Assembly (NCBI RefSeq): GCF_028885415.1
Contig: NZ_CP118527.1
Span: 8,370,001-8,434,000 of the forward strand
Length of the DNA stretch: 64,000 nt
Direction of reading: 5' to 3'
Source: Streptomyces coeruleorubidus
Lineage (GTDB): Bacteria; Actinomycetota; Actinomycetes; Streptomycetales; Streptomycetaceae
Positions 15,991 through 25,117 of the stretch are shown piece by piece; within the stretch, counting starts at the first letter, position 1; every line of letters starts with the position of its first letter. The position numbers were made by a program, and so were the translations under genes. The notes beneath the pieces are model-generated. The model worked only from the letters and a program-made list of their open reading frames with translations, had not been told where the DNA came from and did not search any database.

Positions 15991-16884
15991 TCAGCCCTGG
16001 CCGTCCCTGTCGAACGCCCGGACCAGACAGTCGCCGAGGCGCTGCGCGATCGCCGCGCCGGGGTCCAGCCGGGGGTTGAAGATCGCCACGTCGAGGCCGA
16101 CGGCACCGCCGCCGGACAGGGCCGTGCGCAGGACGGTCTCCAGCTCCTGCCAGGTCAGCCCGTCCGGGAGCCGGTAGTCGACGGCGGGCATGACCGCGTC
16201 GTCCAGTACGTCGACGTCGAGGTGGATCCAGTACCCGGCGCCCGCGCCGTCGCCGGTCAGCAGCCCGACCGCGCGCCGGGCCGCCTCGCCCGCCCCCAGG
16301 GCGCGCACGGTGTCCAGCTCCAGCGCGTGCAGCGCGGACGGCAGCGGCTGCATCCCGTACGCCGCGGACTCCTCCGCGTCCCGGAACCCCAGCGCGACGA
16401 CGTCCTCGTCCCGTACCAGCGGACCCCGGCCCTCCAGGTCGGCCAGCACGCGCGGACCGCGCCCGGTGGCGAGGGCGAGCTCCATGGAGGCCACCTCACC
16501 GGCCGGTTCCGCCGAGGGCTGGTAGAAGTCGGTGTGCCCGTCGAGGAACAGCAGACCGTGCCGGCCCCGGCGGCGCAGCGCGAGCAGGTTGCCGAGCAGC
16601 ACGCTGCAGTCGCCGCCCAGCACGACGGGGAACCGGCCGTCGTCGAGGACACCGGCTACGGTGTCGGCCAGTGCGGTGGAGTATGCGGCGATGCCGCCGG
16701 GGTTCAGGACACCGGTGTCCACATCCCGCTTCGGGTCGTACGCGGGCGGCTCGACTCGCCCCGCCGGTACCGCTCCGAGGGCCTCGGCCAGCCCGGTTTC
16801 GAGCAATGCCGTCGGGAGATCCTCGACGCCGGTCGGGCGCAGCCCGAGTACGGACGGGGCCTCGATGATCGCCAGGTTCCGCAC
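15991..16884 (-). CDS. arginase/ureohydrolase-fold protein with altered metal motif
   Basis: A 297-residue member of the arginase superfamily, whose enzymes hydrolyse guanidino compounds at a binuclear Mn centre. Visible metal motifs are GGDCSVLLG (residues 90-98), LDGHTDF (114-120) and HLDVDVLDDAVMP (221-233). The first is normally GGDHS; the ligand His is replaced by Cys93, and the second Asp motif (DAHxD) reads DGHTD. These changes may alter metal use, substrate or activity. No urea-cycle or polyamine genes lie beside it, so the substrate is open; agmatine, arginine, guanidinobutyrate and formiminoglutamate are all possible. Confidence 0.87.
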   Translation of the reverse strand: MRNLAIIEAPSVLGLRPTGVEDLPTALLETGLAEALGAVPAGRVEPPAYDPKRDVDTGVLNPGGIAAYSTALADTVAGVLDDGRFPVVLGGDCSVLLGNLLALRRRGRHGLLFLDGHTDFYQPSAEPAGEVASMELALATGRGPRVLADLEGRGPLVRDEDVVALGFRDAEESAAYGMQPLPSALHALELDTVRALGAGEAARRAVGLLTGDGAGAGYWIHLDVDVLDDAVMPAVDYRLPDGLTWQELETVLRTALSGGGAVGLDVAIFNPRLDPGAAIAQRLGDCLVRAFDRDGQG

Positions 16885-17044
16885 CTCAGGCTCCTTCGTC
16901 AGCAGCCTTGTTCACGCCGCCGGGCCCATACGGCCAGTGCGTATGGGCCCACCGTAGGCCGAGGGGCGGCGTTCAGCACGCCAGGTGCGTGCGCGACTGG
17001 GAGGGCGTTGCGCAGCTCGGCGCGACGAGGTGCCGCTGCGCCCA

Positions 17045-17083
17045 TCCTCCCCCAAGCTCTCGGCTTCGCTCGAGCAGGGGGGA
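17045..17083. repeat. dispersed Streptomyces intergenic stem-loop repeat
   Basis: The segment begins with CCTCCCCCAAGCTC and ends with GAGCAGGGGGGA around a TCGGCTTCGCTC loop, forming a long imperfect hairpin. I recognise this element as recurring many times between genes in Streptomyces genomes (from memory). It sits 54 bases beyond the stop of the M1 peptidase gene and may act as its terminator. The 252-base gap 16885-17136 holds no gene. Confidence 0.6.
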
Positions 17084-17136
17084 CCCCCATCGCCCCAGCG
17101 GCACGATTGCCCGCAGCCAGGGCGGAACAAAGCACC

Positions 17137-18678
17137 TCAGTGCCCGTGCCCCTCGTGTTCCCCGTGGTCCGCATGGTCCGCACCCGCGTGCTCGTGCACA
17201 CCGTTCGTCGCCGCGATCTTCTTCCACGACTTCGGCTGCGCCACCGTCCCGTCGGCCTTCGCGACCGCCGCGGCCCGAGCCGCCGGCGCCCCCGGCTTCG
17301 ACGGCTGGTACAGCCACGTGTCGAACAGAGCGGCCAGGGGCTTGCCGGACACCTCCTCGGCGTACCGCTGGAAGTCGGCGACCGACGCGTTGCCGTGGGC
17401 GTACTTCCGCGGCCAGCCCTTGAGGATCGCGAAGGACGCCTCGTCGCCGATCTCGTTGCGCAGCGCCTGGACGGCCAGTGCGCCCCGGTCGTACACCGCG
17501 ATGTCGAACTGGTTCTCCGGCCCAGGGTCGCCGGGCTTCACCGTCCAGAACGGGTCGTCAGCCGGATGCGAGGCGTACACGTAGTCGGCGAGTTCCTGTG
17601 CCGTGCCCTCGCCCTCGTGCTCGGACCACAGCCACTGCGCGTACCGTGCGAAGCCCTCGTTGATCCAGATGTCCTTCCAGTGCTTGAGCGACACGTCGTC
17701 GCCGTACCACTGGTGGGCCAGCTCATGGACGACGAGGGTGACGTTCGACCCGTTCGCGAACTGCCGCGGGCTGTAGTACGGCCGGGTCTGGGTCTCCAGC
17801 GCGTACCCGGTGGTGGTGTTCGGCACGTATCCGCCGAGCGCGTTGTAGGGGTACGGCCCGAAGTAGCCGGTCAGCCAGTCGGCGATCTCCCCGGTCCGTT
17901 CGATGCTCGCCCGCGCCGCGCCGGCGTGGCCGCCCAGGTCCTTGCTGTAGGCGTTGAGGACCGGAATGCCGCTCTCGGTGGTGCCGGTCGTGATGTCGAA
18001 CTTGCCGACCGCGAGCGTGGCGAGGTAGGTGGCCTGCGGTTTGTCGGAGCGCCAGTTCCAGCGGGTCCAGCCGAGGCGTGAACTCGTCGACTGGAGCGTG
18101 CCGTTGGAGATGGCCTGTGTGTCGTCGGGGACCAGCACCGACACGTCGTAGGTGGCCTTGTCGAGCGGGTGGTCGTTGCTCGGGAACCACCACGCCGCCG
18201 CCTCGGGCTCGTTCGCCGCGACGCCCCCGTCCGGGGTGCGGTGCCAGCTGGTGAAGCCGTACGCCTTCTTCGACGACGGCACGCCGCGGTAGCGCACGAC
18301 GACCGTGACGGGCGTGCCCTTGGCCAGCGGAGTCTTCGGGGTGATCTCCAGCTCGTGCTCGCCCGACGTCCTGAACGACGCCTTCGCGCCGTTGACACGC
18401 ACCTCGCCGACGTCCAGCAGGAAGTCCAGGTTGAAGCCGGACAGGTCCTGCGTGGTGCGGGCCACGAGGGTCGCCGTGCCCTCGAGTTCGTCCGTGGCCG
18501 GCTGGTACTTCAGCCTGAGGTCGTAGTGGGAGACGTCGTAACCGCCGTTGCCGTAGGCCGGGTAGTAGGGGTCACCGATCCCCGGTGCGCCGGGGGAGCG
18601 GGGCGCGGCCGATGCCGGGATCGCCAGCAGGAGAACGGCCGCGGCCAGGGCTCCCGGCGCGATGATTCTGCGGTGCAC
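17137..18678 (-). CDS. secreted M1 family zinc aminopeptidase
   Basis: GTG at 18678, with GGAG seven bases before it, gives a 513-residue exported gluzincin. The signal peptide has HRR, then the hydrophobic run APGALAAAVLLLAIPASA. The N-terminal beta domain starts with YDLRLKYQP. The zinc motif HELAHQWYGDD followed by INEGFARY lies near residues 315-340, i.e. HExxH-(18)-E of family M1. The protein is shorter than PepN-type aminopeptidases, lacking the large C-terminal domain, as in other secreted Streptomyces members. The last 20 residues are His-rich (HEHAGADHADHGEHEGHGH). It is divergent from two other exported peptidases. Confidence 0.93.
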   Translation of the reverse strand: MHRRIIAPGALAAAVLLLAIPASAAPRSPGAPGIGDPYYPAYGNGGYDVSHYDLRLKYQPATDELEGTATLVARTTQDLSGFNLDFLLDVGEVRVNGAKASFRTSGEHELEITPKTPLAKGTPVTVVVRYRGVPSSKKAYGFTSWHRTPDGGVAANEPEAAAWWFPSNDHPLDKATYDVSVLVPDDTQAISNGTLQSTSSRLGWTRWNWRSDKPQATYLATLAVGKFDITTGTTESGIPVLNAYSKDLGGHAGAARASIERTGEIADWLTGYFGPYPYNALGGYVPNTTTGYALETQTRPYYSPRQFANGSNVTLVVHELAHQWYGDDVSLKHWKDIWINEGFARYAQWLWSEHEGEGTAQELADYVYASHPADDPFWTVKPGDPGPENQFDIAVYDRGALAVQALRNEIGDEASFAILKGWPRKYAHGNASVADFQRYAEEVSGKPLAALFDTWLYQPSKPGAPAARAAAVAKADGTVAQPKSWKKIAATNGVHEHAGADHADHGEHEGHGH

Positions 18679-18879
18679 GCAAAACTCCAAGTCGTAGGGT
18701 CCCGAAGTCTGTCCGGAGCTTATTGGCTCCCTGTGTCCCTGATCATGTCCATGGCCCCTGCTGTCACACGATCGCCATTCGGCCGACATGAGACACCGGG
18801 CCCTTGGGGCCATCCCGGACACGCCGGTCCGTCAGCTGCCCTCTTCTGAACAGGAGTTGACCGATGTAGCGTCCGCCGC

Positions 18880-20835
18880 ATGCCGAAACGCACGCGCTTC
18901 ACGACCTGGAGACCGCTCGCGACGGCGGCCTCGGCCGCCCTGTTGGCCACGCTGCTCACCCCGGCCGCGGCGGACGCCGCCCCGCGCGAGAGCCGTCCCG
19001 TCCACTCGTACGACGACGCCATCCGCGAGGCCGTCTGGGTGGACACCGGACTCGACGGCGACCGCGACGGAAAGGCCGACCGGGTCGCCGTGGACATCGT
19101 CCGCCCCCGCGAACCCGCCCGACAGGGCCGCAAGGTCCCCGTCATCATGGACGCCAGCCCGTACTACTCCTGCTGCGGGCGCGGCAACGAGAGCCAGAAG
19201 AAGACGTACGACGCGAACGGCGACGTCGCGCGGATGCCGCTGTACTACGACAACTACTTCGTGCCCCGCGGCTACGCCTTCGTCGGCGTCGACCTGGCCG
19301 GAACCAATCGCTCCGACGGTTGTGTCGACGTCGGCGGCCGCTCCGACATCCAGTCCGCGAAGGCCGTCGTCGACTGGCTCAACGGCCGTGCCAGGGCCTA
19401 CACGACCCGTACCGGCACCACCCGCGCCAAGGCCGCCTGGACCAACGGCAGGACGGGCATGATCGGCAAGAGCTGGGACGGCACCATCGCCAATGGCGTT
19501 GCCGCGACCGGCGTCGAGGGACTGAAGACCATCGTCCCGATCAGCGCCATCTCCTCCTGGTACGACTACTACTTCCAGCAGGGCGCCCCGCTCTACGACT
19601 CCGGCCCCGAACGGCTCTCCGACTACGTCAACAGCCCCGACGCCCGCGCCAAGTGCGCCGCCGTGCAGCAAAAGCTCGTCGACGGGGCCCCGCGCACCGG
19701 CGACTGGACCCCGCTGTGGACCGAGCGGGACTACGTCAGGGCCGCGCGGAAGGTCAAGGCCAGCGTCTTCCTCGTGCACGGCATGCAGGACCTCAACGTG
19801 CGGATGAAGCACGTCGGGCAGTGGTGGGACGCCCTCGGCGAGAACGGCGTCGAGCGCAAGATCTGGCTCTCCCAGACCGGCCACGTCGACCCCTTCGACT
19901 TCCGGCGCGGCGCATGGGTCGACACCCTCCACCGCTGGTTCGACCACGAACTCATGGGCTACGACAACGGGATCGACCGCGAGCCCATGGCCGACATCGA
20001 ACGCCGGCCCGACCAGTGGACCACCTCGAAGACCTGGCCGCCGAACGGCACCCGGGCCGCCACCCTGCGCCCCGACCGGGGCGCCCAGGCCGGCGTCGGC
20101 ACCCTCGGTCTGCACCGCGGCCGCGGCACCGAGACCTTCACCGACGACCCGAAGCTGAGCGAGACCGACTGGGCCGCGCAGATCGGCAAGCCGACACCGG
20201 AGAAGGCCGGTTTCGTCACCGGTCCGCTCACCCGTGACCTGCGCCTGTCCGGCTCCTCCGAGGTCACCGTCACCGCGACGCCCTCCACCCCGACGGCCCA
20301 TCTGTCCGCCGTCCTCGTGGACATCGGCCCCGCCACCATCCGCGACTACGCCGACGCGGGCGAGGGCATCACCACCCTCACCGACCGCACCTGCTGGGGC
20401 GCGAGCACCGCCGACGACAGCTCCTGCTTCAAGGAGACGAAGGCGAAGAAGGCCGACGTCGACTACACGATCGTCAGCCGCGGCTGGGCCGACCTCGGCA
20501 ACCACGCCTCCGACCTGACGGGTGCCCCGCTCACCCCGGGCAAGCGCTACACGATCACCCTCGACCTGGCGGCCACCGACCACGTCGTCCCCGAGGGCCA
20601 CCGCCTGGCGCTGATCGTCGCGGGCACCGACAAGGACCTCATCGACCCTCCCGCGGACACCCCCAGGCTCACCGTCGACCTGTCCCGCACCTCGGCGCGC
20701 GTCCCGTTCGTCGGCGGAGCCACCGCCTTCGCCCGCGCCACCACGGGTGCCGCGTCCGCCACGCCCGACGCCACCCTCCTGGACGGCGTGCGGGATCCGC
20801 TGACCACTCACCGCATCCCGGAAGGAAGCCAGTGA
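18880..20835 (+). CDS. secreted Xaa-Pro dipeptidyl-peptidase (S15 family)
   Basis: A 651-residue exported serine peptidase. The signal sequence runs [26 protein letters not shown] and ends near AADAA. The alpha/beta-hydrolase domain contains the nucleophile motif GKSWDG (Ser198), preceded by the conserved [10 protein letters not shown] loop and [22 protein letters not shown] and QTGHVDP supply the Asp and His of the triad. The C-terminal half is the jelly-roll domain of PepX-like enzymes. It releases Xaa-Pro dipeptides from peptides outside the cell. Its stop overlaps the start of the M14 gene (GTGA), so the two should be co-translated. Confidence 0.93.
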   Translation: MPKRTRFTTWRPLATAASAALLATLLTPAAADAAPRESRPVHSYDDAIREAVWVDTGLDGDRDGKADRVAVDIVRPREPARQGRKVPVIMDASPYYSCCGRGNESQKKTYDANGDVARMPLYYDNYFVPRGYAFVGVDLAGTNRSDGCVDVGGRSDIQSAKAVVDWLNGRARAYTTRTGTTRAKAAWTNGRTGMIGKSWDGTIANGVAATGVEGLKTIVPISAISSWYDYYFQQGAPLYDSGPERLSDYVNSPDARAKCAAVQQKLVDGAPRTGDWTPLWTERDYVRAARKVKASVFLVHGMQDLNVRMKHVGQWWDALGENGVERKIWLSQTGHVDPFDFRRGAWVDTLHRWFDHELMGYDNGIDREPMADIERRPDQWTTSKTWPPNGTRAATLRPDRGAQAGVGTLGLHRGRGTETFTDDPKLSETDWAAQIGKPTPEKAGFVTGPLTRDLRLSGSSEVTVTATPSTPTAHLSAVLVDIGPATIRDYADAGEGITTLTDRTCWGASTADDSSCFKETKAKKADVDYTIVSRGWADLGNHASDLTGAPLTPGKRYTITLDLAATDHVVPEGHRLALIVAGTDKDLIDPPADTPRLTVDLSRTSARVPFVGGATAFARATTGAASATPDATLLDGVRDPLTTHRIPEGSQ

Positions 20836-22187
20836 CCCGCGACACCGCAGGCAGGACCATGCCCGGCGCCACCGCGCCCGGGCCCGCGGCCCGCAAGGCG
20901 GCAGGCAGGACCACGACCCGCGTCCGCGCCCTGACCCTGACCGCCGCGGCCGTCGCCGCGTCCCTGGTCGCCACCCCGGCCCAGGCCACCACCGACTCCC
21001 CGCCCCGCACCGGCTTCGAGCAGACGAACGGTGCCCGCTGGACCACCCAGCCCGAGGAACAGGACTTCCTCACAGCCGTCGACCGGTCGAGCAGCCGCGT
21101 CTCCATGACCCGCTTCGGCACGACGAAGCAGGGCCGCCCGCTCCAGCTGGTACGGATCGGCACCCACCCGACGCCCAACAAGGTGCTGCTCGTGTGCACC
21201 CAGCACGGCGACGAACCCGCCGGCCGCGAAGCCTGTCTGACCACCGTCCGCGACCTCGCGTACGCCCGTGACAGCCGCACCCGGCGCTTCCTGGACCGCA
21301 CCACGGTCCTCGTCGTGCCCACCGCCAACCCCGACGGCCGCGCCGCCGACACCCGGGGCAACAGCGACGGCGTCGACATCAACCGCGACCACCTCGCGCT
21401 CCGGACCGCCGAAGGCCGGGCGCTGGCGAAGCTCGTCCGCGACCAGCGTCCCGACCTCGTCTACGACCTGCACGAGTACGGTGCCACACCCCCGTACTAC
21501 GACAAGGACCTCTTCGACCTGTGGCCGCGCAACCTCAACACCCACGAGGCGGTCCACGACGAGGCGAAGACCCTCTCCGAGGCGTACGTCCGCCCCGCGG
21601 CGCAGCGGGCCGGCCACTCGACCGGCACCTACGGGATCTGGACCGACCCCGAGACCGGCGAGCCGGTCAAGCAGGTCGCCGGAGACGGTCAGGAGCGTAT
21701 TTTGCGCAATATGTCCGGTATTAAGCATGGAATCGGACTGCTCATCGAGAGCCGCGTCGACCCGCTCACCGATGCCGAGAAGGCGGACGAGGCGCTGAAC
21801 AACCGCCGCCGGGTCACCTCTCAACTGGACGCGCTGGACGGCCTGTTCGGTTACGCCGACCAGCGCCGCGGCGCGGTCGAGGCGGCGACGGGCAGGGCCC
21901 GGCTCGCGGGATACGCCTCCACCGGCCCCGTCTACGTCGGCGGCGCCGACAACGACGCGCCCGAACCGGCCGAGGTGATCCAGAACCCGCCCTGCGGCTA
22001 CCGGCTCACGGCCGCGCAGTACGCGGAGGTGGGAGATGAGCTCGCGCTGCACGGGGTGCGCGTACGCCGGGACGCCGAGGGAGTGCTCGTGCCCCTGCGC
22101 CAGTCCCTGCGGGCGCTCGTGCCGTTGCTGCTCGACGAGCGCGGACCGTACCACCTGACGGCAGGGAAACCGGAAACGCCATGTTGA
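20832..22187 (+). CDS. secreted M14 family zinc carboxypeptidase
   Basis: A 451-residue exported metallocarboxypeptidase. A signal segment ([19 protein letters not shown], ending near residue 55) follows a long basic N-region. Zinc ligands are in HGDE (His125, Glu128) and HEYG (His214); INRDHLAL carries the substrate-binding Asn-Arg pair and LLIESR contains the likely catalytic Glu306. The GTG start overlaps the upstream stop by four bases. It trims C-terminal residues, complementing the Xaa-Pro peptidase. Around 21690-21740 the codons become unusually AT-rich (CGT ATT TTG, AAT, GGT ATT, CAT) while the protein stays in family register. Confidence 0.92.
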   Translation: MTRDTAGRTMPGATAPGPAARKAAGRTTTRVRALTLTAAAVAASLVATPAQATTDSPPRTGFEQTNGARWTTQPEEQDFLTAVDRSSSRVSMTRFGTTKQGRPLQLVRIGTHPTPNKVLLVCTQHGDEPAGREACLTTVRDLAYARDSRTRRFLDRTTVLVVPTANPDGRAADTRGNSDGVDINRDHLALRTAEGRALAKLVRDQRPDLVYDLHEYGATPPYYDKDLFDLWPRNLNTHEAVHDEAKTLSEAYVRPAAQRAGHSTGTYGIWTDPETGEPVKQVAGDGQERILRNMSGIKHGIGLLIESRVDPLTDAEKADEALNNRRRVTSQLDALDGLFGYADQRRGAVEAATGRARLAGYASTGPVYVGGADNDAPEPAEVIQNPPCGYRLTAAQYAEVGDELALHGVRVRRDAEGVLVPLRQSLRALVPLLLDERGPYHLTAGKPETPC

Positions 22188-22225
22188 GGAGGGTGAAATT
22201 GCGCCACACGTGGTAGGGGCGTTAC

Positions 22226-22244
22226 GGAGGACTTACGGTCCTCC
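22226..22244 (+). promoter_or_regulatory. stem-loop in the BCCT leader
   Basis: GGAGGAC-TTACG-GTCCTCC is a perfect 7-bp hairpin with a 5-base loop, 25 bases upstream of the transporter start. It could be an operator, an RNA structure controlling translation or part of the preceding transcript's end; its sequence alone does not decide. Confidence 0.35.
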
Positions 22245-22269
22245 TACGTCCCAATGAAAGGTGCCGCCT

Positions 22270-23994
22270 GTGACGCACGACCGACCAAGTGAAAGCGACC
22301 ACCAAGCGGGGGCCGCGCTTCCGGGTTCGGAAGCGGGCCTCCCTGGTCAGGAACGTCCCAAAACCGACCGAATTGTCTTCGGGGTTACGGCCGTGCTCAC
22401 CCTCGCCTTCGTGGTCTGGGGAGCCGCGGCGACCGACTCGCTCGAAGACGTCTCCACCAGCATGCTCAGCGGGCTGATGCACAACGGCGGCTGGGCGTTC
22501 ATGCTCGCCGCCTCCGCCTTCGTCGTGTTCGCCCTCTGGCTCGCGGCCAGCCGCTACGGCCGTATCCACCTCGGGGCCGAGGGCGAGGAGCCCGAGTTCC
22601 GCACGGTGTCCTGGGTCGCGATGATGTTCAGCGCGGGCATGGGCATCGGCCTGATGTTCTACGGCGTGAGCGAGCCGCTGTCGCACTACTCGACGGCCCC
22701 GCCGGGCAGCGACCCGGCCGACTCCGGTGAGCGCATGGAAACGGCCATGGCCACCACCTTGTTCCACTGGACGCTCCACCCCTGGGCGATCTACGCCGTG
22801 GTGGGCCTCGCCATCGCCTACAGCACCTTCCGCAGGCGCCGCCGCCAGACCATCAGCGCCGTGTTCACGCCGCTGATCGGCAAGAAGCACGCGAACGGCG
22901 CCGTCGGCCGCGTCATCGACATCCTCGCGATCGTCGCGACCGTCTTCGGTTCCGCCGCGTCCCTGGGGCTCGGCGCGCTTCAGATCGGCTCCGGTGTGCA
23001 GGAGCTGGACTGGATGGACAAGGTGAGCACCGGGCTGCTCGTCACGATCATCGCGGTGCTGACCCTGGCCTTCGTCGCGTCCGCGGTCTCGGGCGTGGAG
23101 CGCGGCATCCAGTGGCTGTCCAACACGAACATGGTGCTGGCGCTGGTGCTCGCCCTGTTCGTGTTCGTGGCGGGTCCGACCATCATCGTCCTCGACCTGC
23201 TGCCCACGTCCGTCTTCGCCTACCTCGGCGACCTGCCCCAGCTGGCCGGCCGTACGGAGGCCAGCGGCGGGGAGGGTGTCGCGGACTGGCTGAGCAGCTG
23301 GACCGTCTTCTACTGGGCGTGGTGGATCTCCTGGACGCCGTTCGTGGGCATGTTCATCGCCCGCATCAGCCGGGGCCGCACGATCCGGCAGTTCGTCGGC
23401 GGTGTCATCCTCGTGCCCAGCACGGTCAGCCTGATCTGGTTCGCGGTGTTCGGCGGCTCGGCGATGAAGATGCAGGAACAGGGCAGGCTCGGCAAGGAGG
23501 CGACCCCGGAGGGCCAGCTCTTCGACGTGCTCCAGCAGTTCCCCATCGCCACCGCCACGAGCCTGCTCGTCATGGTCCTCGTCGGCATCTTCTTCGTGTC
23601 GGGCGCCGACGCGGCGTCGATCGTCATGGGCACCCTGTCACAGAAGGGCGCGCTCGAACCGGGCCGTATGGTCGTGGTGTTCTGGGGCGTGGTCACCGGT
23701 GCGGTGGCCGCGATCATGCTCATGGTCGGCAGCGGCCAGGGCGACGCATTGACAGGCCTGCAGAACCTCACGATCCTCGCGGCGGCCCCGTTCGTCGTCG
23801 TGATGGTCGGCATGTGCGTGGCCCTCATGCGCGACCTGCGCCGCGACCCGGTGATGGTGCGCGAGCAGATGGGCTCCGAGGCGGTGGAACTGGCCGTCAT
23901 CGAAGGCCACAAGAAGTACGACGGCGACTTCGAGTTCCGCGTCGGCCCGGGCCGCGGCCCGGACGTCGAGGGCGACCCGATCGGCAAACACTGA
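22270..23994 (+). CDS. BCCT family betaine/choline/carnitine transporter
   Basis: A 574-residue, 12-helix secondary transporter of the BCCT family, which imports quaternary amines such as glycine betaine for osmoprotection. Characteristic segments are MMFSAGMGIGLMFYGVSEPLSHY, the Trp-rich helix VFYWAWWISWTPFVGMFIARISRGRTIRQF and FFVSGADAASIVMG. The short cytoplasmic tail ends soon after EFRVGPGRGPDVEG. GTG at 22270 is preferred over 22261 because GAAAGG lies eight bases before it. A strong terminator follows. Whether it couples to Na+ or H+ cannot be read by eye. Confidence 0.94.
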   Translation: MTHDRPSESDHQAGAALPGSEAGLPGQERPKTDRIVFGVTAVLTLAFVVWGAAATDSLEDVSTSMLSGLMHNGGWAFMLAASAFVVFALWLAASRYGRIHLGAEGEEPEFRTVSWVAMMFSAGMGIGLMFYGVSEPLSHYSTAPPGSDPADSGERMETAMATTLFHWTLHPWAIYAVVGLAIAYSTFRRRRRQTISAVFTPLIGKKHANGAVGRVIDILAIVATVFGSAASLGLGALQIGSGVQELDWMDKVSTGLLVTIIAVLTLAFVASAVSGVERGIQWLSNTNMVLALVLALFVFVAGPTIIVLDLLPTSVFAYLGDLPQLAGRTEASGGEGVADWLSSWTVFYWAWWISWTPFVGMFIARISRGRTIRQFVGGVILVPSTVSLIWFAVFGGSAMKMQEQGRLGKEATPEGQLFDVLQQFPIATATSLLVMVLVGIFFVSGADAASIVMGTLSQKGALEPGRMVVVFWGVVTGAVAAIMLMVGSGQGDALTGLQNLTILAAAPFVVVMVGMCVALMRDLRRDPVMVREQMGSEAVELAVIEGHKKYDGDFEFRVGPGRGPDVEGDPIGKH

Positions 23995-24033
23995 CCCACC
24001 CGACCCGGCTGCCCCGGCCGGCCCCTTGACCTT

Positions 24034-24065
24034 GACGCCCCCGGCCGACATCGGCCGGGGGCGTC
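24034..24065. terminator. strong bidirectional terminator between BCCT and oxidase genes
   Basis: GACGCCCCCGGCCGA and TCGGCCGGGGGCGTC form a perfect 15-bp inverted repeat separated by only CA. It lies between the ends of two convergent genes, 39 bases from one and 38 from the other, and can serve both. Confidence 0.85.
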
Positions 24066-24103
24066 GGGGTTGGACGGCCCGGGCCTGGCGACACGGACAC
24101 CCC

Positions 24104-25051
24104 CTAGCCGACCAGTCGAGCCGCCTCCTCCGCACAACCCCAGGCCACCGTCACGCCCGCGCCGCCGTGGCCGTAGTTGTGGATCAGGAGCCGGCCGTCC
24201 GGCAGGGCGTCGCGCTCCAGGCGTACCGCGGGGCGGGTGGGGCGCAGCCCGACCCGGTGTTCCAGGACGCGCGCCCCGGCGATCTCCGGCCGCAGCGCCG
24301 CGCAGCGGCGGATGATCGCCTCGGCCGTCGCGGGGTCGGGTACCGGCGACCACGCGTCCTCCTCCGCCGTACCGCCGAGGACGAGCCCGCCCGGCTGCGG
24401 GAACATGTACGCGTACTCCCCGGCCGCGTCGGTGGAGACCAGCCAGGTGTCGATCCCCGGGTTCTCCACGACGACCAGTTGGCCGCGCACAGGCCGCACG
24501 GACGGATCCGGCACCAGCTCCCGAGCGGCGAGCCCCGTGCAGTTGATCACGACCGGCGCGTCGGCCTCCGCGAACCCGGACACCGTACGGGCCTCGACCA
24601 CACCGCCCGCCGCGGCGAACCGCTCCCGCAGCCACGCCAGATGAGCCGGCATGTCGATGAGCGGCAACCGCGCCCGGACGCCGTACCCCGTGTACTCCCC
24701 GGCCGTGGCCGCGCGCAGCTCCGGCACCCGGTCCGCCAGCCACCCGTCGACCTCGTCGAGACGCGTCTCGCCCAGCACCCCTTCGACCATGCGTACGCCG
24801 CTCGACCCGGCCCCCGCGGCCAGCTCCTCGTACACCTCCAGCGACCGCAGCGCCCACACCCGCGCCAGCGCGACCGGCTCGATCCGGTACGGCCACCACA
24901 GCGCACCCGCGACCGCCGATGTGGTCGCCTCGACGGGGTCCCGCGTCCACACCCGTACCCGCCGCCCCCGCTCGGCGAGAACCACCGCGGTCGTCAGCCC
25001 GACCACCCCGCCACCGACCACCACGATCTCGTCCATGCGCTCACCAGCCAT
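24104..25051 (-). CDS. FAD-dependent D-amino-acid oxidase-like protein
   Basis: A 315-residue flavoprotein of the DAO family. The FAD-binding motif is IVVVGGGVVGLTTAVVLAERG near the N-terminus. Then come GALWWPYRIEP, typical of eukaryote-type D-amino-acid oxidases, RLPLIDMPAHLAWLRERF, and VINCTGLAARELV. RPVRGQLV precedes the C-terminal IHNYGHGGAGVTVAWGCA motif. It likely deaminates D-amino acids or glycine-like substrates to imino acids and H2O2. Start at 25051 or the internal ATG at 25036 (MDEIVVVGG, better preceded by GGTGAG) cannot be separated by sequence alone. It is divergent from the next gene. Confidence 0.9.
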   Translation of the reverse strand: MAGERMDEIVVVGGGVVGLTTAVVLAERGRRVRVWTRDPVEATTSAVAGALWWPYRIEPVALARVWALRSLEVYEELAAGAGSSGVRMVEGVLGETRLDEVDGWLADRVPELRAATAGEYTGYGVRARLPLIDMPAHLAWLRERFAAAGGVVEARTVSGFAEADAPVVINCTGLAARELVPDPSVRPVRGQLVVVENPGIDTWLVSTDAAGEYAYMFPQPGGLVLGGTAEEDAWSPVPDPATAEAIIRRCAALRPEIAGARVLEHRVGLRPTRPAVRLERDALPDGRLLIHNYGHGGAGVTVAWGCAEEAARLVG

Positions 25052-25117
25052 GCCGGGACCGTAGCGGAATGCGTCATGCCGTGCTCATATCACGCGCAGT
25101 GTGGGGATACTCACAGC

